Position numbers and translations under genes: made by a program
Part shown: positions 1 through 8,039 of the stretch, one piece after another
How positions within the stretch are numbered: the first letter of the stretch is position 1
Layout of the letters: the number at the start of each line of letters is the position of its first letter
DNA from: CAZQRW01 sp964596115
GTDB taxonomy: Bacteria > Hydrothermota > UBA3072 > B12-G15
Direction: 5' to 3'
Length of the DNA: 45,639 nucleotides
Assembly: GCA_964596115.1 (NCBI GenBank)
Contig: CAZQRW010000007.1
Location: 1-45,639, forward strand
Notes under the pieces: model-generated
Database searches by the model: none
The model's input: only the letters and a program-made list of their open reading frames with translations
Told to the model about the DNA's origin: nothing

Positions 1-100
1 TCTCCTACCTCGCTTCTCTTTCTACTTCTCTCCTACCTCGCTATTTGTTCTATATGACCCCTACCTCGCTTTTCTTTCTATATCAGCTCCTACCTTGTCT
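1..100. repeat. Imperfect 28-29-base tandem repeat
   Basis: The core CCTACCTCGCT recurs with CCTACC starting at 4, 32, 60 and 89, so the spacing is 28, 28 and 29. Between cores lies a looser pyrimidine-rich half ending in TTTCTATAT-like sequence. The fourth copy has decayed (CCTACCTTGTCT). The array runs off the left edge, so its full size is unknown. There is no constant repeat with unique spacers as in CRISPR. The complementary strand resembles the sequence on both sides of the assembly gap near 23.6 kb. Confidence 0.7.
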
Positions 101-144
101 AATGTGACATCTATAAATAGTAACAACAAAAATAAATCCTTTAC

Positions 145-172
145 TTGACTATTCCTTTTAATTTCTTATAAT
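145..172 (+). promoter_or_regulatory. Sigma-70-type promoter, leaderless geometry
   Basis: TTGACT (145-150), a 16-bp spacer and TATAAT (167-172). The expected transcription start, 7 nt after the -10 box, is the A of the ATG at 179. No Shine-Dalgarno sequence lies before this ATG, which points to a leaderless mRNA. Confidence 0.75.
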
Positions 173-178
173 TTTTAT

Positions 179-1147
179 ATGCCCGCAAATCTTCCTCCAG
201 TATACCATGAAATAGAGAGAAAATTAAGATTTGCCCAGAGTCCCGAAGAAAAGATTTTAATAATAAATGAAATGATTGCAATAATGCCCAAACATAAGGG
301 TACAGATAAACTGCTTGCAGATCTTAGAAGGAAGATATCCCAGCTAAAAAAAGAAATAGGGAAGAAACCACATGCCCAAAGGGCAGATCTCTATACTGTA
401 ATGAAGGAGGGTGCAGGACAGGTTGTTCTAATTGGGTCACCAAATTCTGGGAAATCTACTATACTTGCAACTCTTACGAATGCAAAACCACTTATTGGAA
501 ATTTTCCTTTTACTACAGGTAAACCTGAGGTTGGAATGATGGAGTTCGAGAATGTCCAGATTCAACTCGTCGACACCCCTCCCCTTGCAGAAGAACATAA
601 TCCTCCCTGGCTTCTTGCCCTTGCTCGTGCATCAAATGCGTTGCTAATTACAATACCCTGTACTCAGGATCCTATTAAAGAACTTAGATTAATGTTAAGA
701 CTTCTTGAGAATGGGAATGTCTTTGTTACCGGAAAAGATTATAAATTTGAGGCAAAGGAATTGATGCAGAAATATGGGATCGTTATACTTACAAAGGATT
801 GTTCTCACGATGCAGTTTCGTTAATAGAAAGGGAGTTTCCCAGGAGATTTGAGTTGTTCATTATAGATTTGAACGGGGAAAATAGAGAATTAAGAAGAAA
901 AATTTTTGAATATATTGATGTTATTCGTGTATATACAAAGCCACCAGGGAAAGAGGCTGATTTTTCAGAACCAGTTATTCTAAAGAAGGGGAGTACAGTA
1001 ATTGATGCTGCTTATACATTACACAAAGATTTTGCAGAAAAATTGAAGTATGCCCGACTCTGGAGAGATAAGATAAATGGAATGATGACGAAGAGGGATC
1101 TCGTCCTTCAAGATGGAGATATTATAGAATTCCATATTATAAAATAA
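179..1147 (+). CDS. DRG-like GTPase with C-terminal TGS domain
   Basis: This 322-residue protein has the architecture of the DRG branch of Obg-related GTPases. Helical residues 1-62 include the DRG-like PKHKGTDKL segment. The P-loop GSPNSGKST is at 86-94, switch I threonines are near 112-113, and a C-terminal TGS domain (about 250-322) follows an IRVYTKPPGK stretch typical of DRG proteins. DRG proteins bind ribosomes or RNA, so a translation-linked role is likely. Two GTPase motifs are odd: G3 reads DTPP (132-135) instead of DxxG, and the G4 NKxD motif is replaced by something like TKDC. Catalysis or base specificity may therefore differ. The start is fixed by the promoter spacing. It is a single gene ending before the next promoter. 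Confidence 0.8.
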   Translation: MPANLPPVYHEIERKLRFAQSPEEKILIINEMIAIMPKHKGTDKLLADLRRKISQLKKEIGKKPHAQRADLYTVMKEGAGQVVLIGSPNSGKSTILATLTNAKPLIGNFPFTTGKPEVGMMEFENVQIQLVDTPPLAEEHNPPWLLALARASNALLITIPCTQDPIKELRLMLRLLENGNVFVTGKDYKFEAKELMQKYGIVILTKDCSHDAVSLIEREFPRRFELFIIDLNGENRELRRKIFEYIDVIRVYTKPPGKEADFSEPVILKKGSTVIDAAYTLHKDFAEKLKYARLWRDKINGMMTKRDLVLQDGDIIEFHIIK

Positions 1148-1202
1148 AAATTAACATTTTTCATTTTTTCAGGCAAAAATTTGATAGAATTCAATTTTGG
1201 AC

Positions 1203-1230
1203 TTGACAATTTTAATTTTCATTTTATATT
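1203..1230 (+). promoter_or_regulatory. Sigma-70-type promoter, leaderless geometry
   Basis: TTGACA (1203-1208), a 16-bp spacer, TATATT (1225-1230), then six bases and the ATG at 1237. The geometry is identical to the promoter at 145-172, and there is no Shine-Dalgarno site. Confidence 0.8.
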
Positions 1231-1236
1231 TATTGT

Positions 1237-1602
1237 ATGGAAAAATTACCTATTAATTGTCCCATTTGCGGTGGAAGAATTGTCATTGAAAAATTCAGAT
1301 GTGTAAAGTGTGGCGTTAGTGTTGAAGGTAAATTTGAAATTCCTGAAATTCTTTTAAATGATGCACAGTGGGAATTTGTTAAGCTTTTTCTGAAGGTCCG
1401 TGGGAATCTTAAAGAAATGGAGAGAATGCTTGGGGTTTCCTACCCGACTATTCGCTCAAGACTTGAGGAGGTAAGGAAGGCATTTGGTTTTACGGATTTA
1501 ATGGACGAAAGAGAGGATATATTGGCTGAACTGGAAAGAGGTGATATTACTGTAGAAGAGGCTTTAAAGAGGATTGATGAATTAAAGGGAGGTAATGAAT
1601 GA
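1237..1602 (+). CDS. DUF2089 family zinc-ribbon/HTH regulator
   Basis: The 121-residue protein has a zinc ribbon (C8, C11, C22, C25) followed by a helix-turn-helix region (about 38-85, with VSYPTIRSRLEEV), the layout of DUF2089 proteins, which are probable transcription regulators. The last ~27 residues (ILAELERGDITVEEALKRI) form a SHOCT-like helical hairpin that is also found in three other proteins of this operon. It is the first gene of the operon and overlaps the next by an ATGA. As first gene with its own promoter it may regulate the operon; no operator was identified. Confidence 0.85.
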   Translation: MEKLPINCPICGGRIVIEKFRCVKCGVSVEGKFEIPEILLNDAQWEFVKLFLKVRGNLKEMERMLGVSYPTIRSRLEEVRKAFGFTDLMDEREDILAELERGDITVEEALKRIDELKGGNE

Positions 1603-3683
1603 TTCTTTTTTTCCTCGCTATTAACCCTTATTTTACGAATGTTCCTCCAAAGATTGATGGTAATTTAGAAGAAATCTGGTTTAAAGCGAGACCAATAACA
1701 GGTTTTACACAACAATCTCCTGATGAAGGGAAGCCAGCCACAGAGTCTACAGAGGTCTATTTATTGACCGACAGTGAGAATCTGTATATCGCCTTCCGAT
1801 GCTTTACAAATGGGAGAAAGCCGGTTGTGAACATTCGTGGTTGGGATGAGTCTTCAGGTGATGAGGTCTCCTTATACCTTGATACATTTGGGGATAAAAG
1901 AACCTGCTATTTTTTCACTGTTGCTGCGTCTGGAACACAGGAAGACGGTATTTCATTAAGTGGTGGAATAAGTTTTGATGATAGCTGGGATGGGGTGTGG
2001 TTTGCCGATGCGAAGATTACGGATTATGGTTATAGTGTGGAGATGAAGATACCCTTTAAGGCAATAAGGTATTCAAGTAATGATTGGGGTATCCAATTCA
2101 GAAGAGAGATCCCTGTTAACGGAGAAACAGACTATTGGAAACCTGTTCCTGAATTTCCAGGCTTTAGGATATCCCAATTTGGTGTTCTTAGCGCCATCCA
2201 CCCTTCCCAAAAAGGAAGATTTCTTGAGATTTATCCAGTTGGCTTTGTGAGGTATAATGAATCCCTCAGTGGTGATGCTGGATTAGACGTTTCTTATAAT
2301 CCCAGCTCTCAATTCGGATTCAATATGACAGTAAATCCCGATTTTGCCCAGATTGAAGCAGATCCATTTCAGGTAAATCTGTCTAAATATGCGTTATACC
2401 TTGGAGAGAGGAGACCATTCTTTCTGGAAGGACAGGAGATGTTTAATGTGAAAAGGGGTAATAATTTGAATATTGGTCCTGGACCCATTAAGATACTCTA
2501 TACAAGAAATATAGGTAAAATTGTTGAGGATTCTTTAGAAGTCCCCATCAGGGTTGGTTTAAAATTTACCACAAGAGGAAGAGGTCTTGAAGGAGCTGCT
2601 ATGTATGTAAATACTGGTGCAGCTGGGGAAGAACCAATAGCCCACTATATCGCATTAAAGGGAGCAAAGCTTGTTTTTCCTGGAATGGTTATGGGAGTAA
2701 CATATTCAGGGAAAGAATCAAATATAAATCATACAAGGGTTATTACGTTGGATGGAAATTATATAACTACATTTGGTAATCTTATCTCACAAGTTTCCTA
2801 TGCTGATTCATCTGGGATAGGCGGACCCGCAGGATACCTAAATTACACATATATGAGCAGAAAGTACGGACTGAATGCCTATGCAAGCTATCTGAATAGT
2901 AATTATAATATAAGTGAAGTCGGATATACTGGAATGAAAGGAACGCAGATTGGTGCTATATTTCTTCCTCTGTTTTCTCCACGGTCCGGCCCTGTCAGGC
3001 TTTATGGATTTGGTTTAGGTTCTGGTATATCCAGAGAAGCAAAGCAACCTCATTATTCCAAGGAGATATTTTCATTCTTATTTGTAAATACGAGGAATAA
3101 CTACAGTGCAAATACATCTTTTAGTTTGAACGACACCTATGAAGATACTGGAGGCGGTGAGATACACTACAAGGGTGAAAATTTCCATTTAGAACTTCAC
3201 GGCGATTTTTCAAGGCCTATAGCAGTCAGTATGTGGGGGAGTCTAAATTGTAACTTTAACTATATGGCAGAGCACCTTGGTTATCAATTATTCACAGGAA
3301 TGTATTTGGGCTACAAGCCAATGGCAAATCTCGGTATTGGAGTGAGTGTTGATTATATAACCTATTGGAAAGATAGCACATCCTTTATCCGGATGACAGA
3401 TAGGAGCAGAATTGAGGATAGTTACTTAACATTTTCTCCGTCAATAGGCTACCATTTTACCAGAAAACTTGAACTAGATATAAGGGGAGAAATCGTATAT
3501 CTACGGAGCATTGGTAAATTGTATTCCTACAGGATAAATCCGGTAATCTCGTATAATTTTTTACCAAAATCTCACCTCTATCTCGTTTATTCAAAGGCTG
3601 TAGAATTTGATTCCGATATGTGGGAATACACCGAAACAGATAGAGGAGCAGAGTTTAAGATGAGGTATCTTTACTATTTTTAA
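1599..3683 (+). CDS. DUF5916 outer-membrane protein with CBM9-like N-terminus
   Basis: The 694-residue protein starts with a family-9-carbohydrate-binding-like beta sandwich (about 8-205; PPKIDGNLEEIW, then YLLTDSENLYIAFRC), followed by DUF5916 (LGERRPFFLEGQEMF near 267-281) and a C-terminal region of alternating hydrophobic strands ending in an aromatic residue, as in outer-membrane beta barrels. Substrate and function are unknown for the family. A TGA directly before the ATG excludes a longer N-terminus, so the signal sequence is only MILFFLA with no basic residue. The gene lies inside a DUF2089/DUF4097 operon, an unusual place for such a large protein. Confidence 0.85.
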   Translation: MILFFLAINPYFTNVPPKIDGNLEEIWFKARPITGFTQQSPDEGKPATESTEVYLLTDSENLYIAFRCFTNGRKPVVNIRGWDESSGDEVSLYLDTFGDKRTCYFFTVAASGTQEDGISLSGGISFDDSWDGVWFADAKITDYGYSVEMKIPFKAIRYSSNDWGIQFRREIPVNGETDYWKPVPEFPGFRISQFGVLSAIHPSQKGRFLEIYPVGFVRYNESLSGDAGLDVSYNPSSQFGFNMTVNPDFAQIEADPFQVNLSKYALYLGERRPFFLEGQEMFNVKRGNNLNIGPGPIKILYTRNIGKIVEDSLEVPIRVGLKFTTRGRGLEGAAMYVNTGAAGEEPIAHYIALKGAKLVFPGMVMGVTYSGKESNINHTRVITLDGNYITTFGNLISQVSYADSSGIGGPAGYLNYTYMSRKYGLNAYASYLNSNYNISEVGYTGMKGTQIGAIFLPLFSPRSGPVRLYGFGLGSGISREAKQPHYSKEIFSFLFVNTRNNYSANTSFSLNDTYEDTGGGEIHYKGENFHLELHGDFSRPIAVSMWGSLNCNFNYMAEHLGYQLFTGMYLGYKPMANLGIGVSVDYITYWKDSTSFIRMTDRSRIEDSYLTFSPSIGYHFTRKLELDIRGEIVYLRSIGKLYSYRINPVISYNFLPKSHLYLVYSKAVEFDSDMWEYTETDRGAEFKMRYLYYF

Positions 3684-3692
3684 GGAGGAAAT

Positions 3693-4319
3693 ATGGATGA
3701 AAAATTAAAAATTCTTAAGATGGTAGAAGAAAAGAAAATCTCTGCGGAAGAAGCAGAAGAGCTTTTAAGTGCCTTATCAACTCCGAAGAAGGGGAAAAGG
3801 ACATTTACCTTTAAATTTGGCGAAAAGGGAACAATCATAAAAGAATTTAATAATATTAAATCCGTGGATATTAATATACAGGGATGCAATGTAGAACTAA
3901 GAAAAGGAGAACGTGTTAGGATAGAGTACAGGGGAAGTATAAATACCAATAGCAAAAATGGGATGTTGGAAATTGTAGGCAAATGGGCAGATGTTGTTCT
4001 TTTTCTTCCAGGGGATATAGATGTGAACATACAAGGCAGATATTTAAATCTTGAGGGAGAGCTCTCTGCGAATTTAGAGATGGATTGCAAGGCAAGTAAT
4101 ATCGAGTTAAGAATCTTGAAACCAATTAATATAAAGCTACAATCAAAATTTGGGAATATTGAACTATCCTTCGTAACCCCCATAAACCAAAAATTTATTA
4201 TAGAAAACAAAATGGGTAACATAGTAAACCCATTTTCAAAAGTGGAGGGAACGGGAGAAAAATCAGCAAAGATTATTAACAGTTTTGGAAGTGTAACATT
4301 AAAAAAGGAGGAAAAATGA
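3693..4319 (+). CDS. DUF4097-type protein with N-terminal SHOCT-like module
   Basis: The 208-residue protein has an N-terminal helical hairpin (about 2-27, ILKMVEEKKISAEEAEELL), a short linker and then a repetitive beta-strand region (about 35-205) with DUF4097/adhesin-like beta-helix character (VDINIQGCNVELRKG, LEMDCKASNIELR). There is no signal peptide, and AAGGAGGAAAT precedes the ATG. Firmicutes relatives of this layout (YvlB, LiaX) act in envelope-stress responses; a similar role here is inferred from family and context only. It overlaps the next gene by four bases. Confidence 0.75.
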   Translation: MDEKLKILKMVEEKKISAEEAEELLSALSTPKKGKRTFTFKFGEKGTIIKEFNNIKSVDINIQGCNVELRKGERVRIEYRGSINTNSKNGMLEIVGKWADVVLFLPGDIDVNIQGRYLNLEGELSANLEMDCKASNIELRILKPINIKLQSKFGNIELSFVTPINQKFIIENKMGNIVNPFSKVEGTGEKSAKIINSFGSVTLKKEEK

Positions 4320-4567
4320 TCTGGGGAATTATTCTTCTTATTTTTGGCGGAATTGTTTGGATCTTAAATCTCGTTGGAAACGGTTTCCAGTGGGGAAGAG
4401 ATTGGCCTATATTTGTTATCCTTTTTGCCATCTATGAGATTACTAAAGGTGTAAACTTGAAAAACAGAAAAAAAAGTAAAAATCTAAAAAAGATTCTTAA
4501 GGACGTTGAATCAGGAAAACTTAAGGCAGAAGAAGCAAAAAAATATATGGAGGAAGATGATGAGTGA
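4316..4567 (+). CDS. Small membrane protein with C-terminal SHOCT-like module
   Basis: This 83-residue protein has two predicted membrane helices (about 2-19 and 28-44) separated by a GRDWP turn, as in LiaI/LiaF-like or DUF5668 small membrane proteins. A basic stretch (NRKKSKN) follows, then the helical module ILKDVESGKLKAEEAKKYM at the C-terminus. It probably places this module at the inner face of the membrane, where the soluble operon products could pair with it (inference). GGAGG precedes the ATG. Confidence 0.7.
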   Translation: MIWGIILLIFGGIVWILNLVGNGFQWGRDWPIFVILFAIYEITKGVNLKNRKKSKNLKKILKDVESGKLKAEEAKKYMEEDDE

Positions 4568-4922
4568 CAACAGGTTAAAAATTCTTAAGATGCTTGAAGA
4601 GGGGAAAATTAATGCTGAGGAGGCATATAAGCTACTCTCGTCCTCAAAAGAAAAGAAAGCTCACCATCTGATTATAAGGGTTAAAGAAGAGGGTGGAGAA
4701 AATGTGAACGTGAAAATTCCTCTTAATTTAGCAAAGACCATAACAAAAATCGTTGGCAATATAAAGGGGATAATACCCGAGGAAACACAAAAAAAATTAA
4801 AAGAAAAAGGAGTAGAAATATCTGATATACTTGAGGGTTTAAGCGACATGATACCGGAAGAACCTACGACCCTGGTAGAAGTAAACTCTGATGATGAATC
4901 TGTTTATATTGGCGTTGAATAG
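4560..4922 (+). CDS. Small soluble protein with N-terminal SHOCT-like module
   Basis: The product has 120 residues when started at the ATG placed 6 nt after GGAGG (4549-4553); an ATG three bases upstream is too close to that site. It begins with the operon's shared hairpin (ILKMLEEGKINAEEAYKLL), followed by a region without a family I recognise (IIRVKEEGGENVNVKIPLNL) and an acidic C-terminus. It overlaps the previous gene by 8 bases and ends the operon. Its function is unknown; the module suggests a partner role with the other products. Confidence 0.65.
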   Translation: MSDNRLKILKMLEEGKINAEEAYKLLSSSKEKKAHHLIIRVKEEGGENVNVKIPLNLAKTITKIVGNIKGIIPEETQKKLKEKGVEISDILEGLSDMIPEEPTTLVEVNSDDESVYIGVE

Positions 4923-4998
4923 GTACAGTAGAGGTCTTTCTAATTAGTATTTTCTGGCAGCAACTATTTTCCGCCTGGGAGTAGGATAAAATTAATCC

Positions 4999-5027
4999 TT
5001 GACAACTACTTATTTTTATAATATTTT
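4999..5027 (+). promoter_or_regulatory. Probable promoter, near-leaderless
   Basis: TTGACA (4999-5004) is followed after 17 bp by TATTTT (5022-5027), which would start transcription at or next to the ATG at 5035. There is no Shine-Dalgarno sequence. The better -10 match TATAAT (5017-5022) is only 12 bp from the -35 box, so the -10 assignment is uncertain. Confidence 0.5.
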
Positions 5028-5034
5028 TTATCGT

Positions 5035-5907
5035 ATGAAAAAATTTATCATTTTCTTTCTTTTTGCCCATACCCTGGGGGCGCAAATTGCTTTGATTCAA
5101 TGGGACGATAGGGGCATTTATAATGATATAGCCCAATCATTTTTGACGAGCCTTCCCTGGGGAGTGGATAAATATTGTGTCTATGCTGATGAGCATAAGG
5201 TAGCTTCAGTCGTTGGAAAGGTGAAAGCAAGGGGTTATAAATGTATTGTAACAATAGGAGACCCTATTTTCCAAACTGCTGCAAAAACCATCACAAATAT
5301 TCCCATAGTTTTTATGGGTGTGATGAATCCCGGTAAATTTAAGAATGACTCAAACGTAACAGGTATTTTGATGGATGTGACCATTCAAGATAGGATAGCC
5401 CTGGTAAAGCAGTTAATCCCTGCTATTAAAAAAGTTGGTATTATACTTAGTACTTCAACCCCCTATGTTCAGTCGCTAAAGAAGCAATTGAAGTCTCAGG
5501 GAATAGATGTTGAACCGGCATTGGCAAATAACCCTGGAGGTGTAAACACTGCTTTACGGTTTATGCCCGACGCCGATCTTCTCTGGATGATTCCAGATCC
5601 CCTTAATAGGGACAATGTGTCTTTTAAATTTATGTTGATGTTTTCTTTAAAGAATAAGGTACCGCTTTATGGGCTTAGTATGAAATACGTAAAAATGGGA
5701 GCTACTTTTACTATTGAGCCGAATGTTACCGTTGTTGGTAAAGAAGGAGCAAAATATGTAAAAGATATTGTAGATGGTAAAAGTATAACAGATTTGCCAG
5801 TTTTGCATTCGAAAGGTGCCTTTGTTATAAATAAAAAGATGGCTGATAAAATTCGTTTATATATACCAGAAGATGTCCTGAAAAACGTACAGGAGATTAT
5901 TGAATGA
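5035..5907 (+). CDS. ABC_sub_bind (TrpX-like) periplasmic binding protein
   Basis: The 290-residue protein has a signal peptide (MKKFIIFFLFAHTLGA) and the two-lobed fold of the ABC_sub_bind family: GDPIFQTAAK, VFMGVMNPGKFK, VTGILMDV and MPDADLLWMIPDPLNRDN are family-like segments. The ligand is unknown; relatives bind amino acids or other small molecules. I chose the MKKF start because a possible TTG 36 bases upstream lies inside the -35 box. No ABC permease or ATPase gene is nearby. Instead it overlaps a chemoreceptor gene by four bases, so it probably delivers a ligand signal rather than cargo (inference). Confidence 0.8.
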   Translation: MKKFIIFFLFAHTLGAQIALIQWDDRGIYNDIAQSFLTSLPWGVDKYCVYADEHKVASVVGKVKARGYKCIVTIGDPIFQTAAKTITNIPIVFMGVMNPGKFKNDSNVTGILMDVTIQDRIALVKQLIPAIKKVGIILSTSTPYVQSLKKQLKSQGIDVEPALANNPGGVNTALRFMPDADLLWMIPDPLNRDNVSFKFMLMFSLKNKVPLYGLSMKYVKMGATFTIEPNVTVVGKEGAKYVKDIVDGKSITDLPVLHSKGAFVINKKMADKIRLYIPEDVLKNVQEIIE

Positions 5908-7580
5908 AGAGGACTCTTGTAAGAGAGATTGCTATAATAACCATTGCAATTCTTTCTTCTTTAATAATAGTAATGGGCATTCTGGATTTTATTATTGTTA
6001 GGAAAAATTTAATAGCCAGTTTTATTTCAAAGGGGGAGGCGTTGATAAATATTTCGGGTCCCTCTATGGAGTTAGGCGTATATGCGGAGGATTCTACGCT
6101 GCTTCTCCCATCGGTTATGGGTATTATGAAAGAAAAAGAGGTTATTTTTGTAGGGATATACAATATTAAAGGTGTGCCTATATTTGAAAAACAAAAAACA
6201 AAATTAAGATTTAAACTTTCTTTAGAGGAAATTTCATCACTTAGTTCAGAAAATATCTATATTAAATATCTTAAAGGTCATAGGTACCTTGAACTTGTTG
6301 GTAAAATTTTTTCTTCAAGTTCAGCTGAAGGATCAAATGATAAATGGAAGGGGAAACCTATTGGATATGTTGGGATACTCCTTTCGCTAAGCGATCTGAA
6401 TAGAAACATTTCAAGTGTCATATGGATGACAATAATTGCATTTTTTATACTTGTTGGTGTTGGTGGATTTTTGACAGGACATAGAATTATGAAGGTAGTT
6501 GAACCTCTCAGGATAATGGTGAGTGTAATGAAGGATATTTCCCAAAGACACGGTGATCTTACCAAGAGGGTCGAAGTAAAGGGATCCAAAGAAATCACGG
6601 ATCTTGGGACATATTTTAATGAATTTATGGATTCTCTTGAAAAACTTACCATTGAGAATAAGAATATGATTGTAAAACTTGCATCACAGGCAGAAGAATT
6701 ATCCTCTTCCTCGGAACAAATGACTGCCTCAAGTGAGGAGATTTCTTCAACAATGCAGTCAATTTCACAGGCAAGTGAAAAGCAAGCCTCAGAGGTTCAA
6801 AAGGCAGTAGATATGTCTAAAAAGGCATTAGAAGTTGTTAAAGAATCAGTCCAAACTGCACTTGAGGCAAAAGATGTTAGTAAAGGTATCCATACCCTGG
6901 CTATGGAGGGTGAAAAGGCAGCTAATGATGCCCATACGAGAATGGATAGGATCACTCAAATAATGGATGAACTAAAAGAAGTAGTTCAACTTGTAAATGT
7001 GAAAGCAAAGAATATAAATGAGATTACAGAAGCAGTGAATAGTATTTCTAAGAGAACTAATATTCTTGCATTGAATGCAACGATAGAGGCTGCTAGGGCT
7101 GGTGAGTATGGAAGAGGATTTGCTGTTGTAGCTGAGGAAGTAAGAAAACTTGCAATGAGATCGCAGAATTCGGCTGAGGAGATCGGTGAAATCACAGAAG
7201 AAATTTCTCAAACTGTAAATTCAATGGTTGAAAAAGCAGCAGATTCAATAGATGAAATCGAAGAAGGGAAAAAGGTAATTTATAAAGGGGCTGACTATTT
7301 GAGAAAGATTGCTGAGGAGATCGGTGAAATTACAGAAAGAGTAGTAAAAATCTCGCAAAGAAATAAAAGAGGGGAAGAGGAAGTTAATACTATTACAGAA
7401 TCTATTGAGAGTGTTGCTGCTATTTCTGAGGAAAATGCGGCATCTTCTCAAGAGGTTTCAGCAGCTGTGGAACAACTCGTCGCTTCAATACAGGAATTGT
7501 CATCTGTTGCACAGGAGATAGCAAGATTTTCAGATTCTATAGGTGAATTGGTAACAGGATTAAAAACAAGTGAAGGTTAG
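5904..7580 (+). CDS. Methyl-accepting chemotaxis protein
   Basis: The 558-residue receptor has a membrane helix at about 7-33, an extracytoplasmic sensor region of about 135 residues, a second membrane helix at about 172-196, a HAMP domain (to about 245) and a long coiled-coil signalling domain. The kinase-control tip is recognisable (NSISKRTNILALNATIEAA, then EYGRGFAVVAEEVRKLA). The sensor region has no obvious ligand motif. Because its ATG overlaps the TGA of the binding-protein gene, the two are made together, and the receptor probably reads the loaded binding protein. No CheA, CheW, CheR or CheB gene is present in the window. Confidence 0.95.
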   Translation: MKRTLVREIAIITIAILSSLIIVMGILDFIIVRKNLIASFISKGEALINISGPSMELGVYAEDSTLLLPSVMGIMKEKEVIFVGIYNIKGVPIFEKQKTKLRFKLSLEEISSLSSENIYIKYLKGHRYLELVGKIFSSSSAEGSNDKWKGKPIGYVGILLSLSDLNRNISSVIWMTIIAFFILVGVGGFLTGHRIMKVVEPLRIMVSVMKDISQRHGDLTKRVEVKGSKEITDLGTYFNEFMDSLEKLTIENKNMIVKLASQAEELSSSSEQMTASSEEISSTMQSISQASEKQASEVQKAVDMSKKALEVVKESVQTALEAKDVSKGIHTLAMEGEKAANDAHTRMDRITQIMDELKEVVQLVNVKAKNINEITEAVNSISKRTNILALNATIEAARAGEYGRGFAVVAEEVRKLAMRSQNSAEEIGEITEEISQTVNSMVEKAADSIDEIEEGKKVIYKGADYLRKIAEEIGEITERVVKISQRNKRGEEEVNTITESIESVAAISEENAASSQEVSAAVEQLVASIQELSSVAQEIARFSDSIGELVTGLKTSEG

Positions 7581-7668
7581 TATCGCTTTTTAGCGTTAAT
7601 GAATATTCCATCTTTTAAAGTATTTTGATAGTCAGAATTCTTGTGTAGTATAAAAATATAATATCCCC

Positions 7669-7696
7669 TTGACATAATTAAAAAATTTAGTATATA
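7669..7696 (+). promoter_or_regulatory. Promoter of the ferredoxin gene
   Basis: TTGACA (7669-7674), 16 bp, TATATA (7691-7696). The leader of about 20 nt contains AAGGAGG before the ATG at 7725. Confidence 0.7.
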
Positions 7697-7724
7697 AAAG
7701 GCAAACATAAAACAAGGAGGCTGT

Positions 7725-7922
7725 ATGCTGATTCCAAAAATTGATGAAGAAAAATGTATAGGTGATGCCGTTTGTACTGCTATATGCCCGGATGTTTTTG
7801 AGATGGGCGATGATGGGAAGGCACATGTAATCAATCCAAATGGATGTGATCTTTGTGATTGTGAAGAGGCAGCGGACTCCTGTCCGACAGAAGCGATCAT
7901 TTTAGAGGAATCAGAAGAATAA
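7725..7922 (+). CDS. Single-cluster [4Fe-4S] ferredoxin, aspartate-ligand type
   Basis: This 65-residue electron carrier closely matches the Pyrococcus furiosus type: CIGDAVCTAICPDVFEM places C11, D14, C17 and C53 as cluster ligands, with Asp at the position where most ferredoxins have Cys. C21 sits where the archaeal protein has a disulfide cysteine, and C41, C44 or C46 could be its partner. The known Asp-ligated cluster readily interconverts between [3Fe-4S] and [4Fe-4S]. The gene is a stand-alone unit with its own promoter and terminator. It may serve the Hdr/hydrogenase-type proteins encoded at the right edge, but that is a guess. Confidence 0.92.
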   Translation: MLIPKIDEEKCIGDAVCTAICPDVFEMGDDGKAHVINPNGCDLCDCEEAADSCPTEAIILEESEE

Positions 7923-7924
7923 TT

Positions 7925-7952
7925 AAGGGTGGGGGCAACCCACCCTTTCTTA
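7925..7952 (+). terminator. Rho-independent-type terminator after ferredoxin
   Basis: A 9-bp stem, AAGGGTGGG paired with CCCACCCTT, encloses the loop GGCAA and is followed by a short T-rich tail. Confidence 0.8.
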
Positions 7953-8039
7953 TGAGAATTTTGTAACATTCTAATTTAAATTTTGTTATATTATTGAATA
8001 TTTGTTTCTAAAAATGGTATTGATTATAAAGGAGGTTTT

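Noticed and set aside
1..100. CRISPR array at the left edge
   Set aside because: The period is only 28-29 bases in total, with about 12 conserved bases and a partly conserved rest. There is no room for spacers, and no cas genes follow.
3680..4222. Minus-strand 180-codon frame over the DUF4097 gene
   Set aside because: It mirrors the AT-rich coding strand, has no ribosome site and contradicts the operon on the plus strand.
5017..5022. TATAAT as the -10 box of the binding-protein promoter
   Set aside because: It is only 12 bp from the TTGACA at 4999, too close for normal sigma-70 use; TATTTT at 17 bp was preferred, with low confidence.
7577..7969. Minus-strand 130-codon frame across the ferredoxin gene
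   Set aside because: It lies antisense to a highly conserved ferredoxin and its terminator and shows no family features.
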